This document shows positions 43,118-55,953 of a DNA stretch of 64,000 nt, in pieces. The DNA comes from Pseudomonas sp. AOB-7 (GTDB lineage Bacteria > Pseudomonadota > Gammaproteobacteria > Pseudomonadales > Pseudomonadaceae), in NCBI RefSeq assembly GCF_003696305.1, contig NZ_RFFK01000008.1, forward strand, positions 143,177 through 207,176. The letters are read 5' to 3'. The position numbers and the translations under genes are program-made. Below the pieces are notes generated by a model that was given only the letters and a program-made list of their open reading frames with translations, made no database searches and was not told where the DNA came from. How positions within the stretch are numbered: the first letter of the stretch is position 1; every line of letters begins with the position of its first letter.

Positions 43118-43136
43118 TCGCCCTTTGCACAAGCGC

Positions 43137-44951
43137 CTACAGCGGCCAGACCCACAACAGCAGCGGCACGCTGACCAGCACCACGAGAATCTCCAGGGGC
43201 AGGCCGAGGCGCCAGTAGTCGCCGAAACGGAAGCCGCCGGGGCTGAGGATCAGGGTGTTGTTCTGGTGGCCGATGGGGGTGAGGAAGGAGCAGGAGGCGC
43301 CGATGGCCACCGCCATCAGCAGCGAATCCGGGCTGACCCCGAGCTGGCTGGCCGCGCTGAGGGCGATGGGGCACATCACCGCGGCGGTGGCGGCGTTGTT
43401 CATGAAGTCCGACAGGGTCATGGTCACCACCAGCAGCAGGGTCAGGGTGACGATGGCGTTGCCCTGCGCCAGGTGCTCCATCAGCAGGCGCGCCAGCAGG
43501 TCGGCGGCGCCACTTTCCGACATGGCCCCGGCCACCGGAATCAGCGCGCCGAGCAGCACGATCACCGGCCAGTCGACGGCCTCGTATACCGCGCGCAGCG
43601 GGATCAGGCGCAGCAGCATGTAGGCCAGTACCCCGGCGGCGAAGGCCACCGCCGCCGAGAGCAGGCCGAAGGCGGCCGCGGCGATGGCCAGCAGCATCAC
43701 CCCCAGGGCCAGGTTGGCCTGGCGCGGGTCGGGAATGTTGATGGCGCGCGCGGCCAGCGGCACGCAGCCGTAGTCGTTGGCGAATTCGCCGATGTCCTCG
43801 GTGCCGCCCTGCATCAGCAGCACGTCGCCGCTCTGGATCAGGGTCGAGCGCAGGCGCTTGATCGAGCGGTGGCTCTGCCGCGAGATGGCCAGCAGGTTGA
43901 TGCCGTAGCGGCTGCGCAGGCGGGTGCTGCTGGCGGAACGGCCGATCAGTTGCGAGTCGGGCTTGACCAGCAGCTCCTGCAGCGCGCGCTCGTCGCCATT
44001 GCCCTCCTTCTTCTCCGGCTCGGCGCCATCCTCCTGGCGCTGCTGCTCGGCCTCCTTGGCCTCGCGCTCGGCTTCCAGCAGCAGGTCCAGCTGGCCCAGC
44101 ACCTCGCCCAGTTCCTCGGGCTCGGCCTCGATCACCAGCACGTCGTCGGCCTGCAGCACGCGGCGCGGGTTGGGCGCGCTCAGGCGCAGCTTGTTGCGCA
44201 CCATGGCCACCACCTGGGCGTCGGCCTCGTCGAGCAGTTGCTCGATCTCGCGCAGGGTCTTGCCCTGGGCCTTGCCGCCGTCCTTGACGCGCGCCTCGGT
44301 GAGGTAGCGGCCGGTGTCGAAACTGGCGGCGTTGCCCACTTCGCGCCTGGGCACCAGGCGCCAGCCGAGCAGGGTGATGAACAGCACGCCGGCCAGCGCC
44401 ACCGCCACGCCCACCGGGCTGAAGTCGAACATGGCGAAGGGGCCGGCGCCGTGCTGCGCGCGGAAGCTGGAGACGATCAGGTTGGGCGGCGTGCCGATCA
44501 GCGTGGTCATGCCGCCGAGAATGGTGCCGAAGGCCAGCGGCATCAGCACCCGGCCGGGCGGCAGCTCCAGGCGCGCGGCGATCTGCAGGGCGATGGGCAT
44601 CAGCAGGGCGAGGGCGCCGACGTTGTTCATGAAGGCCGAGAGCAGGGCGCCGAGCCCGGTCAGTGCGGCGATCGACGCCAGCACCCCGGCGTTGCCGGGC
44701 AGCAGGCGCTGGGCCAGGCGGTTGACCGCGCCGCTGCTCTGCAGGCCGTAGCTGAGCACCAGCACGCAGGCCACGGTGATCACCGCCGGGTGGCCGAAAC
44801 CGACGAAGGCCTCGCGCTCCGGCACCAGACCGGCGATCACGCAGGCCAGCAGGGCGCCGAGGGCGACCACGTCATGCCGCCAGCGGCCCCAGATGAACAG
44901 CCCCATGCTGGCGACGAGAATGGCGAAGATCAGGCCTTGGTCGAGGGTCAT
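43137..44951 (-). CDS. SLC13-type anion permease with RCK (TrkA-C) domains
   Basis: The 604-residue protein has two blocks of membrane helices (about 5-185 and 400-600) separated by a cytoplasmic region with two TrkA-C-like domains (for instance VVAMVRNKLRLSAPNPRRVLQADDVLVIEA). The charged KEAEQQRQEDGAEPEKKEGN linker is between them. NNVGALALLMPIAL and SDFMNNAATAAVMCPIAL, with paired Asn motifs, are the two ion-coupling repeats. Such proteins import anions such as sulfate or dicarboxylates with sodium. Substrate not assignable. Confidence 0.87.
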   Translation of the reverse strand: MTLDQGLIFAILVASMGLFIWGRWRHDVVALGALLACVIAGLVPEREAFVGFGHPAVITVACVLVLSYGLQSSGAVNRLAQRLLPGNAGVLASIAALTGLGALLSAFMNNVGALALLMPIALQIAARLELPPGRVLMPLAFGTILGGMTTLIGTPPNLIVSSFRAQHGAGPFAMFDFSPVGVAVALAGVLFITLLGWRLVPRREVGNAASFDTGRYLTEARVKDGGKAQGKTLREIEQLLDEADAQVVAMVRNKLRLSAPNPRRVLQADDVLVIEAEPEELGEVLGQLDLLLEAEREAKEAEQQRQEDGAEPEKKEGNGDERALQELLVKPDSQLIGRSASSTRLRSRYGINLLAISRQSHRSIKRLRSTLIQSGDVLLMQGGTEDIGEFANDYGCVPLAARAINIPDPRQANLALGVMLLAIAAAAFGLLSAAVAFAAGVLAYMLLRLIPLRAVYEAVDWPVIVLLGALIPVAGAMSESGAADLLARLLMEHLAQGNAIVTLTLLLVVTMTLSDFMNNAATAAVMCPIALSAASQLGVSPDSLLMAVAIGASCSFLTPIGHQNNTLILSPGGFRFGDYWRLGLPLEILVVLVSVPLLLWVWPL

Positions 44952-45086
44952 GGGGCGGACTGTCCTTGTGCGAGGGGCGCAGGTGCTTGTTGTAGCAGAG
45001 TCCGTGCCGCCGCGGCGGTTCCCCGCTCGTTGGGGCATTGGTGCGCAGGGCGCACCCTAGGGCGGCAAACCGCGTTGGCGGATGCC

Positions 45087-46268
45087 TCAGACGTACTGCG
45101 CGGCGGCGTAGCCCGAGGCCCAGGCCCACTGGAAGTTGAAGCCGCCGAGGTGGCCGGTGACGTCGAGCACCTCGCCGATGAAGTACAGCCCCGGCACCCT
45201 GAGCGATTCCAGGGTCTTGGACGACACCTCGCGGGTGTCGACGCCGCCCAGGGTGACCTCGGCGGTGCGGTAGCCCTCGGTGCCGGCCGGCACCAGCTGC
45301 CAGTCGGACAGACGCTCGGCAATCGCCTTCAGCTCGCCCGGGCTGTACTGCTTCAGCGGCTTGTTGGCGAACCAGTTGTCCACCAGCAGGGTCGCCATCT
45401 TCTTGGTGAACAGCTCGGCCAGCAGGGTCTTCAGCTCGCTGCTGCCGCGTTCGCGCTGCTGGGTCGCCAGCCACTCGGGCAGGTCGATATGCGGCAGCAG
45501 GTCGATATGCAGGGTGTCGCCCGGCTGCCAGTAGGAGGAAATCTGCAGAATCGCCGGGCCGGACAGGCCGCGGTGGGTGAACAGGATGTTCTCCTTGAAG
45601 CTCTGCCCGTTGCAGCTCACCAGGCAGTCCTCCACCGAAGTGCCGGACAGCTCCGTGCACAGCGTCTTGAGCTGCGGGTCGGTAATGGTGAAGGGCACCA
45701 GGCCGGCGCGGGTCGGCAGCACCTGATGGCCGAACTGGCGGGCCACCTGGTAGCCGAACCCCGTGGCGCCGAGGGTGGGGATGGACAGCCCGCCGCTGGC
45801 GATCACCAGCGACTGGCAGGCGATCGCGCCGAGGTCGCTGTGCAGCAGGAAGCCGCCGTCGGTCTTGGCGATGCTCTGCACCGCGGTGTTCAGGCGGATC
45901 TCGGCGCCGGCCTCGGCGCACTCGGCCAGCAGCAGATCGAGGATGGCATTGGCCTTGTGGTCGCAGAACAGCTGGCCGAGCTTCTTCTCGTGATAGGGCA
46001 CGCCGTGCTTGGCCACCAGGCCGATGAAGTCCCACTGGCTGTAGCGCGCCAGGGCGGACTTGCAGAAGTGCGGATTTTCCGAGAGGAAGTTGCCCGGCTC
46101 GCAGTACAGGTTGGTGAAATTGCAGCGCCCGCCGCCGGACATGAGGATCTTCTTGCCGGCCTTGTTGGCATGGTCCAGCACCAGCACGCGGCGGCCGCGC
46201 GCGGCGGCGTTGGCGGCGCACATCAGGCCGGCGGCGCCGGCACCGACTATCACTACCTCAGTGTGCAA
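45087..46268 (-). CDS. HI0933-family flavoprotein (YhiN-like oxidoreductase)
   Basis: The family consists of FAD proteins of unknown reaction. The preferred start is the TTG giving MHTEVVIVGAGAAGLMCAANAAARG, which begins at the usual FAD-binding strand with GGGGAA upstream; an ATG ten codons earlier is possible. Motifs include GKKILMSGGGRCNFTN, an ASGGLSIPTLGATGFGY loop and the C-terminal YFIGEVLDVTGHLGGFNFQWAWASG. The size is about 393 residues, as expected. The protein is cytoplasmic. Confidence 0.88.
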   Translation of the reverse strand: MHTEVVIVGAGAAGLMCAANAAARGRRVLVLDHANKAGKKILMSGGGRCNFTNLYCEPGNFLSENPHFCKSALARYSQWDFIGLVAKHGVPYHEKKLGQLFCDHKANAILDLLLAECAEAGAEIRLNTAVQSIAKTDGGFLLHSDLGAIACQSLVIASGGLSIPTLGATGFGYQVARQFGHQVLPTRAGLVPFTITDPQLKTLCTELSGTSVEDCLVSCNGQSFKENILFTHRGLSGPAILQISSYWQPGDTLHIDLLPHIDLPEWLATQQRERGSSELKTLLAELFTKKMATLLVDNWFANKPLKQYSPGELKAIAERLSDWQLVPAGTEGYRTAEVTLGGVDTREVSSKTLESLRVPGLYFIGEVLDVTGHLGGFNFQWAWASGYAAAQYV

Positions 46269-46478
46269 CACGAGAGTTCCCCAGCGATTCGAGCGCACAG
46301 GCGGAGGCTGCGCGAAAACCCGCGCATCTTACCCGAAGCCGCTCTGGCCCGCCGATCCTGGCGCGGCAGGGCGGATGGACGGCCGCCCTGGCCAGCACCT
46401 GTATCAAAAATGAGACAGTGACGAGGGCTTTCGCGCCTGCTATCACTAGCATTGATCATTCCCCACGGATCGCCGCCG

Positions 46479-47210
46479 ATGCCCGCAGTGCGCGCCTGGC
46501 TGTTGCTCTTGCTGCTGTCGCCGGCTCTGGCGGCGGGCGAATCGTTGCGCCTGGTGGCGGACCCCTGGCCGCCGTTCAACGACCGCCGCCTGCCCGGCAA
46601 CGGCCTGGCCAGCGAGCTGGTGGAGCAGGCGCTGCAGCGCGCCGGCTACCGCACCAGCTACGTCGAGGTGCCCTGGCAGCGGGCGGTGCTGGGGCTCAAG
46701 CGCGGCGACTACGACGTGCTGATCAACGCCTGGTACAGCCCCGAACGCGCCGAGTTCGGCCACTACTCGCAGCCCTATCTGGTCAACCGCATCCGCTTTC
46801 TGCAGCGCAAGGGTGCCGGCATCCGCTTCGACAGCCTGGCCGATCTGTATCCGCACAGCATCGCCGTGGTGCGTGGCTACGCCTATTCCGCCGAGTTCGA
46901 CGGTGACGAGCGGCTGCGCAAGGTCGGCGTCGGCGGTTTCGCCACCGCCGCGCGCATGCTGCACGCCGGGCGCGTGCAGCTGACCCTGGAGGACGAGCTG
47001 GTGGCGCGCTATCACCTCGGTCGCGAGCTGCGCGCCATGCGCGACGAGCTGGAGTTTCTGCCGCTGCCGTTGAGCGAGAACGGCCTGCATATCCTGGTGC
47101 GCCGCAGCCACCCCGAACACCGCGAGATCGCCAGGCGCTTCGACCGGGCGATCCAGGCGATGAGCGACGACGGCAGCTATGCCGCCACCTTTCGGCGGCA
47201 TGGGCTCTGA
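46479..47210 (+). CDS. Periplasmic solute-binding protein, family 3 (orphan)
   Basis: The 243-residue protein has a signal peptide (MPAVRAWLLLLLLSPALAAG) and begins ESLRLVADPWPPFNDRRLPGNGLASELVEQAL, the standard amino-acid-type opening, followed by YVEVPWQRAVLGLKRGDYDVLINAWYS. No transporter genes are adjacent. The ATG is chosen so the signal follows directly. It shares its family with the orphan at 2333-3091, but the two are not recent duplicates by eye. The ligand is unknown. Confidence 0.8.
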   Translation: MPAVRAWLLLLLLSPALAAGESLRLVADPWPPFNDRRLPGNGLASELVEQALQRAGYRTSYVEVPWQRAVLGLKRGDYDVLINAWYSPERAEFGHYSQPYLVNRIRFLQRKGAGIRFDSLADLYPHSIAVVRGYAYSAEFDGDERLRKVGVGGFATAARMLHAGRVQLTLEDELVARYHLGRELRAMRDELEFLPLPLSENGLHILVRRSHPEHREIARRFDRAIQAMSDDGSYAATFRRHGL

Positions 47211-47282
47211 GCTCGCGTGGCCCCGTTCGCCGGCGGTTTGGATCGCCCGCCAGCGGGCTCCTACGCGGTGCACTGAGCGCGG

Positions 47283-48518
47283 CTAGGCCAGCACCGTGCG
47301 CGCACGGCCCTGCTGCTTGGCCTGGTACAGGCGCATGTCGGCCTCGTGCAGCAGGCTTTCCAGATCGTCCGGTTCGCCGCGATAGAGCCCGGCGCTGAAC
47401 GACAGCGGCGGCGCGCCGGCGGCGTAGTGCAGGCCGGCGCACTGGCGGCGCAAGCGGTCGAGGGCCTGCGCCAGGTCGTCGGCCTGCTGCGCGCTGACCA
47501 GGGCGAACTCCTCGCCGCCGAGGCGACCGAGCAGGGCGTCGGGGAAGGCGCCGGCCAGGGCGCGGGCGAACACCACCAGGGCGCTGTCGCCGCTGGCATG
47601 GCCGAAACCGTCGTTGATCTGCTTGAAGTGGTCGAGGTCGAGCATCGCCACGCTCAGTTCGTGGCCGTCGCGGCGCGCCTGCTGCAATAGCTGCAGGCCC
47701 TGCTCGTAGAAGGCGCGGCGGTTGTTCAGCCCGGTCAGCGCGTCGAACTGCGCCGCCTGCTTCAGTGCGCGCAGCAGGTCGCGGCGCTCCAGGGTGGACA
47801 TCACCCGGCAGTTGAGTTCCTCGGGGCAGAACGGCTTGCGCAGGAAGTCGTCGGCGCCGTGCTTGATGAACAGCGCGCTGAGCGAGCCCTTGGCGTCGGC
47901 GGACAGGCCGATGATGATCAGCTCGTGGCGTTTCATCTTCTGCCGCAGCAGCTTGACCAGCTCGAAGCCGCTGATGCCGGGCATGGCGTGGTCCAGCACC
48001 AGCAGGTCGATGTCCGGCTGCTCGGCGAGCAGGCGCAGGGTCTCCTCGCCGTCGCGGGCCTCGAGGATCTGGTAGCGGTGCGGGGTGAGCACGTGGCGGA
48101 TGTAGTGGCGGGTGGCCTCGGAGTCCTCGGCGATGAGGATCTTGATCTTCGCGTTGTGCTCCAGGCGGTGCAGCAGGCGGAAGGCGTACTCGTAGGAGTG
48201 CTGGCTCTCCTTGAGCACGTAGTCGACCACGCCCTTCATCAGCAGCTCGTCGCGGCGCTGCTCGTTGTAGCTGCCGCTGAGCACGATGCACGGCAGGCGG
48301 TAGCGCATCACCAGGTCGACGCTCTCGCCGTTGGGCGCATCCGGCAGGTGCAGGTCGACGATGGCGGCGAAGAACAGCCCGGCGGAGGTCTCCAGCATCA
48401 CCTCGGCCTCGGCCAGCGAGGCGCAGAACACCGGCTGCAGCGTCGGCTCCTGGCGGAACAGGTGCTCGAGAATCTTCAGCACCAGCGGACTGTCTTCGAT
48501 GACCAGGATATTGCGCAT
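47283..48518 (-). CDS. Response regulator with two REC domains and a GGDEF output
   Basis: The 411-residue protein has a first receiver (MRNILVIEDSPLVLKIL, phospho-Asp in VDLHLPDAP), a second receiver (KIKILIAEDSEATRHYI, Asp in LDHAMPGISGFE), and a diguanylate cyclase domain with LDLDHFKQINDGFGHASGD and active GRLGGEEFAL. The inhibitory site upstream of GGEEF reads FPDA, not RxxD, so product inhibition is probably lost. It should make cyclic di-GMP when phosphorylated. No sensor kinase is adjacent. GGAGAGG precedes the ATG. Confidence 0.92.
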   Translation of the reverse strand: MRNILVIEDSPLVLKILEHLFRQEPTLQPVFCASLAEAEVMLETSAGLFFAAIVDLHLPDAPNGESVDLVMRYRLPCIVLSGSYNEQRRDELLMKGVVDYVLKESQHSYEYAFRLLHRLEHNAKIKILIAEDSEATRHYIRHVLTPHRYQILEARDGEETLRLLAEQPDIDLLVLDHAMPGISGFELVKLLRQKMKRHELIIIGLSADAKGSLSALFIKHGADDFLRKPFCPEELNCRVMSTLERRDLLRALKQAAQFDALTGLNNRRAFYEQGLQLLQQARRDGHELSVAMLDLDHFKQINDGFGHASGDSALVVFARALAGAFPDALLGRLGGEEFALVSAQQADDLAQALDRLRRQCAGLHYAAGAPPLSFSAGLYRGEPDDLESLLHEADMRLYQAKQQGRARTVLA

Positions 48519-48543
48519 CCCTATTCCTCTCCTGGCGGGCCTG

Positions 48544-49920
<1,377 letters not shown>

Positions 49921-49969
49921 GGCAAGGGCTCGGGGCTGGCGAAACAGGCCGGCAGTGTAGCAGGCCGGC

Positions 49970-51391
49970 CTAGTCTTCCGCTGACACCTCGAGGCGCCGC
50001 GCGCGGCGGCCGTCGGCCGGGTCGAGCTGGAGGAAGATCGCCGCGGCCAGCATCGACAGCAGGCCGACGCACAGGTAGGTGGCCTGGAACGCCTGCAGCA
50101 GCTGGCCCTCGCCGCCGAACTCGCGGCTGAAGCCGCCCAGCAGCGCCGCCGAAGCCGCCACCCCCAGGCCCATGGCCAGCTGCACCACCACCGACAGCAG
50201 GCTGTTGCCGCTGCTGGCGTCGCGGTTGTCCAGGTCGATCAGGGTGACGGTGTTCATCGCGGTGAACTGCAGCGAGTTGACCGCGCCGATCAGGCCCAGC
50301 TGGACGATCAGCTGCAGCAGCGGGGTGTCCGCATCGACCAGGGCCAGGCTGGCGATCAGCACGCCGAGCAGCAGGGTGTTGCCGGTGAGGATGCGGCGGT
50401 AGCCGAGGCGCTCGATCAGTGGCTTGGCCAGGGGTTTGACCGCCATCGCCGCCAGCGCCAGGGGGATCAGGCTCATGCCGGCCTGCGCCGGCGAGTAGCC
50501 CATCGCCAGTTGCAGCAGCAGCGGGGTGAGAAAGGGCAGGGCGCCGCTGCCGAGGCGGGCGAACAGGTTGCCGATGATGCCCACGGCGAAGCCGCGGGTA
50601 CGGAACAGGCTGGGGGCGAACAGCGGCTGCTCGATGCGCCCGGCGCGCAGCCAGTAGGCGGCCAGGCAGGCCAGGCCGCCGAGCAGCAGGAGCATCACCC
50701 GCATGGTCGGCAGGTGCAGCTCGCCCAGGCCTTCCAGGGCCACGGTGATCAGCAGCATGGCGGCGCCAAACAGCACAAAGCCCGGGGTGTCGAAGCGGCT
50801 GCGGCTCGGTCCGCGCAGGTCCGGCATATGCCGCAGCGCCGCCCAGCAGCCGAGCAGGCCGACCGGCAGGTTGATCAGGAAGATCCAGTGCCAGCTGGCC
50901 ACCTCCACCAGCCAGCCGCCCAGGCTTGGGCCGAGCAGCGGGCCGAGCAGGCCGGGCAGGGTGACGAAGCTCATGATCCGCACCAGCTCCGAGCGCGGGT
51001 AGGCGCGCAGCACCACCAGGCGCCCGACCGGCATCATCAGCGCGCCGCCGAGGCCCTGCACGATGCGCGCGCCGACCAGCATGGGCAGGGAGGTGGACAG
51101 GGCGCACAGCAGCGAACCGAGGCTGAACAGGGCGATGGCGCCGAAGAAGATGCGCCGCGTGCCGAAGCGGTCGGCGATCCAGCCCGAGGCGGGGATCAGC
51201 AGGGCCACGGTGAGCATGTAGGCGATCACCACCGACTGCATGCGCAGCGGGTCTTCGGCCAGGTCGGCGGCCATGGCCGGCAGCGCGGTGTTGAGGATGG
51301 TGCCGTCCAGCGTCTGCATGAAGAAGGCGATGGCGACTATCCAGGGCAGCAGGCGGGCGGTGCGTGGGTCGAGCGGGGCGGGGTCGGTCAT
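49970..51391 (-). CDS. MFS drug efflux protein, DHA2 (14-helix) family
   Basis: The 473-residue protein has about fourteen membrane helices. DGTILNTALPAMAADL in helix 1, the motif A loop GWIADRFGTRRIFFGAI and motif C region LPGLLGPLLGPSLGGWLV are the DHA2 signatures (EmrB/HsrA-like). It exports drugs or similar compounds by proton antiport. GAGGAG precedes the ATG at MTDPAPLDPRTARLLPW. It is divergent from the TorT-like gene. Confidence 0.88.
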   Translation of the reverse strand: MTDPAPLDPRTARLLPWIVAIAFFMQTLDGTILNTALPAMAADLAEDPLRMQSVVIAYMLTVALLIPASGWIADRFGTRRIFFGAIALFSLGSLLCALSTSLPMLVGARIVQGLGGALMMPVGRLVVLRAYPRSELVRIMSFVTLPGLLGPLLGPSLGGWLVEVASWHWIFLINLPVGLLGCWAALRHMPDLRGPSRSRFDTPGFVLFGAAMLLITVALEGLGELHLPTMRVMLLLLGGLACLAAYWLRAGRIEQPLFAPSLFRTRGFAVGIIGNLFARLGSGALPFLTPLLLQLAMGYSPAQAGMSLIPLALAAMAVKPLAKPLIERLGYRRILTGNTLLLGVLIASLALVDADTPLLQLIVQLGLIGAVNSLQFTAMNTVTLIDLDNRDASSGNSLLSVVVQLAMGLGVAASAALLGGFSREFGGEGQLLQAFQATYLCVGLLSMLAAAIFLQLDPADGRRARRLEVSAED

Positions 51392-51503
51392 GGGCTCCTC
51401 GCAGGTGGCAGCCGGCACTGTAGAGCCTGGCGGCGCATCCGGCCAGGGCGCTGCTAGGCTTGTCGCTAAACAAGGCTCCCCGGCTCGGGGTAAGGACGGC
51501 GGC

Positions 51504-52523
51504 ATGCGCTGGGTTCCACTATGGCTCGCTCTGGTCGCTCCCGCCCTGCTGGCGGCGCCCTGGTTTCCCTATCCGGTACAGGTCGACGGCCAGGCGCGCG
51601 AGTACCGGGCGCTGGCGAAAGCCGAGCGGGCGTGGCGCATCTGCGCCCTGTTGCCGCACGGCAAGGATCGCTACTGGTGGGGCGTGGCCTGGGGCCTGGA
51701 CCAGGAGGCGCGGCGTCTCGGCGTGCAGCTGGGCATCTACGAGGCCGGTGGCTACGAGCACGGGCCGGTGCAGCTGGAGCAGTTCGAGAATTGCGTGGCG
51801 CTGGGCGCCGAGGCCTTCCTGCTGGCCAGCATCAATACCCTCGACCTGTGCCCGGCGGTGGCCGAGCAGCGCGCCGCCGGGCGGCCGGTGATCGACCTGG
51901 TCAATCGCCTCGACTGCACTGACCTCAGCGCGCGCTCGCGGGTGGATTTCGCCGACATGGCCGCGGCCACCCTGGCCTACGCGGTGCAGCACGGCGGCGG
52001 CCGGCCGCTGCGCATCGGCTGGTTACCGGGCCCGGCCGACGCCGGCTGGGTGCAGGATGCCGAGCGCGGCCTGCAGGCCGCCCTGGTCGGCAGCGCGGCG
52101 ACCCTGGTGCACGGCGGTTACGGCCCGGTGGACCGCAGCAGCCAGGCGCAGCTGGTACGGGCGCTGCTCAAGGCCAACCCCGACCTCGACTACCTGATCG
52201 GCAACGCCGAGGCGGCGGCGTTCGCCGCGCAGCTGGTGCACAACCTCGGCGTGCGCGCCGAGGTGCTGGCCTTCTACGCCACCGAGCGGGTGCTGGAGCA
52301 GATCGGCGAAGGGCAGATGCTGGCGGCGCCGACCGATTCGCCGGTGATCCAGGCGCGCATCGCCCTCGACCTGGCGGTGCGCGGCCTGCAGGGCGAGGCG
52401 CTGCCGGCGCGGGTCGGCCCGCGCATCGAGATGCTCGACCGCGCGAGCCTGGCGCGTTTCGACATCGGCCGGCTGATGCCGCCCGAGGGCCACTGGATGA
52501 TTCGCCAGGAGCTGCCGCAGTAG
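51504..52523 (+). CDS. torT: TorT-like periplasmic sensor protein
   Basis: The 339-residue protein has a signal peptide (MRWVPLWLALVAPALLAAP) and a periplasmic-binding-protein fold that aligns by eye with E. coli TorT: AWRICALLPHGKDRYWWGVAWGLDQEARR, YEAGGYE, PVIDLVNRLD and IGWLPGPADAGW. TorT binds TMAO and modulates the histidine kinase TorS. No TorS, TorR or reductase gene is in the window, so its partner must be elsewhere, or it has a different role. AAGGAC is upstream of the ATG. Confidence 0.8.
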   Translation: MRWVPLWLALVAPALLAAPWFPYPVQVDGQAREYRALAKAERAWRICALLPHGKDRYWWGVAWGLDQEARRLGVQLGIYEAGGYEHGPVQLEQFENCVALGAEAFLLASINTLDLCPAVAEQRAAGRPVIDLVNRLDCTDLSARSRVDFADMAAATLAYAVQHGGGRPLRIGWLPGPADAGWVQDAERGLQAALVGSAATLVHGGYGPVDRSSQAQLVRALLKANPDLDYLIGNAEAAAFAAQLVHNLGVRAEVLAFYATERVLEQIGEGQMLAAPTDSPVIQARIALDLAVRGLQGEALPARVGPRIEMLDRASLARFDIGRLMPPEGHWMIRQELPQ

Positions 52524-52540
52524 CGGCCGCTGGCGCGCCG

Positions 52541-54238
52541 TCAGGCCGCCGACACCGGCCGCTGCGGCTGGCCGCGTACCGGCGTGTCGCCGGCGACGAA
52601 GTACCTGGCGGTGCTGCGCGGCAGCGGCGCGCGGCCGCGAATCCGGTCGGCGATCTTCTCGGCGAGCATGATGGTGGTGGCGTTGAGGTTGCCGGTGATG
52701 ATCTCCGGCATGATCGACGCGTCCACCACCCGCAGGCCCTGCACGCCGTGCACCCGGCCCTGGCCGTCGACCACCGCCATGGCGTCCTCGCCCATCTTGC
52801 ACGAGCACGAGGGATGGAAGGCGGTCTCGGCATGTTCGCGGACGAAGGCGTCCAGTTCGGCGTCGCTCTGGCAGTCCGGGCCGGGGCTGATCTCGCGCCC
52901 GCGGAAGGCGTCCAGCGCCGGCTGGGCCATGATCTCGCGGGTGATGCGGATGGCGTCGCGGAACTCCTGCCAGTCCTGTTCGTGGCTCATGTAGTTGAAC
53001 AGGATGCTCGGGTGCTGGCGCGGGTCCCTGGATTTGAGCTGCACGCGGCCGCGGCTGGGCGAGCGCATGGAGCCGACGTGGGCCTGGAAGCCGTGTTCCT
53101 TCACCGCGTTGCTGCCGTTGTAGTTGATCGCCACCGGCAGGAAGTGGAACTGGATGTTGGGCCAGGCGAATTCCGGACGGGTGCGGATGAAACCGCCGGC
53201 CTCGAACTGGTTGCTGGCGCCCAGGCCCTTGCCGCGCAGCAGCCAGTGGGCGCCGATGGCCGGCTGGTTCCACCACTTCAGCGCCGGGTAGATCGACACC
53301 GGCTCCTTGCAGGCGTACTGCAGGTACATCTCCAGGTGGTCCTGCAGGTTCTGGCCGACGCCGGGCAGCTCGTGCACCAGGGGGATGTCCAGTTCGCGCA
53401 GCAGGGCGGCGGGGCCGACCCCGGAGCGCTGCAGGATCTGCGGCGAGGCGATGGCGCCGGAGCACAGCAGCACCTCGCGGCGGGCGCGGACGATCACCGG
53501 CGTGTCGCCCTCGCCGTGCAGGTAGGCGACGCCGCTGGCGCGCTTGCCGTCGAACAGGATGCGGTCGGTCAGGGCGTGGGTGACGATGCGCAGGTTGGGC
53601 CGGCCGCGGGCCTGGTCGAGGTAGCCGCGGGCGGTGCTGGAGCGGCGGCCCTGCGCGGTGACGGTGCGGTCCATGGGGCCGAAGCCTTCCTGCTGGTAGC
53701 CGTTGAGGTCGTCGGTACGCGGGTAGCCGGCCTGCACGCCGGCCTCGACCATGGCATGGAACAGCGGGTTGTTGCCGGCCTTCGGCGTGGTCACCGACAC
53801 CGGGCCGTCGCCGCCGTGGTAGTCGTTGGCGCCGATGTCGCGGGTTTCCGCCTTGCGGAAATAGGGCAGGCAGTCCAGGTAGGTCCAGTCTTCCAGGCCC
53901 GGCAGCTTGGCCCAGTTGTCGAAGTCCAGGGCGTTGCCGCGGATGTAACACATGCCGTTGATCAGCGAGGAGCCGCCCAGGCCCTTGCCGCGCCCGCATT
54001 CCATGCGCCGGTTGTTCATGAAGGGCTCCGGCTCGGTCTCGTAGGCCCAGTTGTAGCGCCGGCCCTGCAGCGGGAAGGCCAGGGCGGCGGGCATCTGGGT
54101 GCGAAAGTCGAGGCGGTAGTCGGGGCCGCCGGCTTCCAGCAGCAGCACGCTGACGTCTGCGTCCTCGCTCAGGCGGGTGGCCAGCACGTTACCGGCCGAG
54201 CCGGCGCCGATGATGATGTAGTCGAATTCTTGCGACAT
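52541..54238 (-). CDS. betA: Choline dehydrogenase
   Basis: BetA oxidises choline to betaine aldehyde at the membrane using FAD. The 565-residue GMC-type enzyme starts [26 protein letters not shown] (FAD-binding), has [20 protein letters not shown] and [18 protein letters not shown] (the two GMC signatures) and the active-site [10 protein letters not shown]. The chosen ATG gives the standard N-terminus; 24 further codons are available upstream. It is the third gene of the betI-betB-betA array, with a repeat-rich gap before it. Confidence 0.95.
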   Translation of the reverse strand: MSQEFDYIIIGAGSAGNVLATRLSEDADVSVLLLEAGGPDYRLDFRTQMPAALAFPLQGRRYNWAYETEPEPFMNNRRMECGRGKGLGGSSLINGMCYIRGNALDFDNWAKLPGLEDWTYLDCLPYFRKAETRDIGANDYHGGDGPVSVTTPKAGNNPLFHAMVEAGVQAGYPRTDDLNGYQQEGFGPMDRTVTAQGRRSSTARGYLDQARGRPNLRIVTHALTDRILFDGKRASGVAYLHGEGDTPVIVRARREVLLCSGAIASPQILQRSGVGPAALLRELDIPLVHELPGVGQNLQDHLEMYLQYACKEPVSIYPALKWWNQPAIGAHWLLRGKGLGASNQFEAGGFIRTRPEFAWPNIQFHFLPVAINYNGSNAVKEHGFQAHVGSMRSPSRGRVQLKSRDPRQHPSILFNYMSHEQDWQEFRDAIRITREIMAQPALDAFRGREISPGPDCQSDAELDAFVREHAETAFHPSCSCKMGEDAMAVVDGQGRVHGVQGLRVVDASIMPEIITGNLNATTIMLAEKIADRIRGRAPLPRSTARYFVAGDTPVRGQPQRPVSAA

Positions 54239-54269
54239 GGGCGTCACCTGTATGACGGGTCTGCGTAGC

Positions 54270-54425
54270 CCCGAGGGTGGGTTAGGCGCAAGACCGGGCT
54301 TGGTCTGCATCCGATGTCGGTGCGCCGTAACCCACCGGGTTGATCGGATTGGCGAACTGGTGGGTTACGCGGCGCTCACTGCCTGTGGAGCGCAGGCGTT
54401 GCGGTTCGCGCCGCTAACCCACCCT
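54270..54425. repeat. Tandem GTGGGTTA palindromic repeats between betB and betA
   Basis: Two inverted units follow each other: GGTGGGTTAGGC...GTAACCCACC (about 54275-54340) and GGTGGGTTACGCGGCGC...GCGCCGCTAACCCACCC (about 54359-54425). The second has a 17-bp near-perfect stem. They occupy most of the 199-base betB-betA gap and resemble the class at 5500-5577. No promoter or gene is visible beyond them. Confidence 0.72.
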
Positions 54426-54437
54426 AGGGGCGGCTAT

Positions 54438-55910
<1,473 letters not shown>

Positions 55911-55953
55911 GGGCTGTCCTCTGGGCGCGAATGAATTGGCTAGAAAACAGCCT

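Noticed and set aside
43125..46421. A plus-strand open frame of over 1000 codons
   Set aside because: It lies wholly antisense to the SLC13 permease and the HI0933-type flavoprotein, both with clear family motifs. In high-GC DNA long antisense frames are common; its composition (Gln/Gly/Ala/His-rich, no domain) is that of a shadow.
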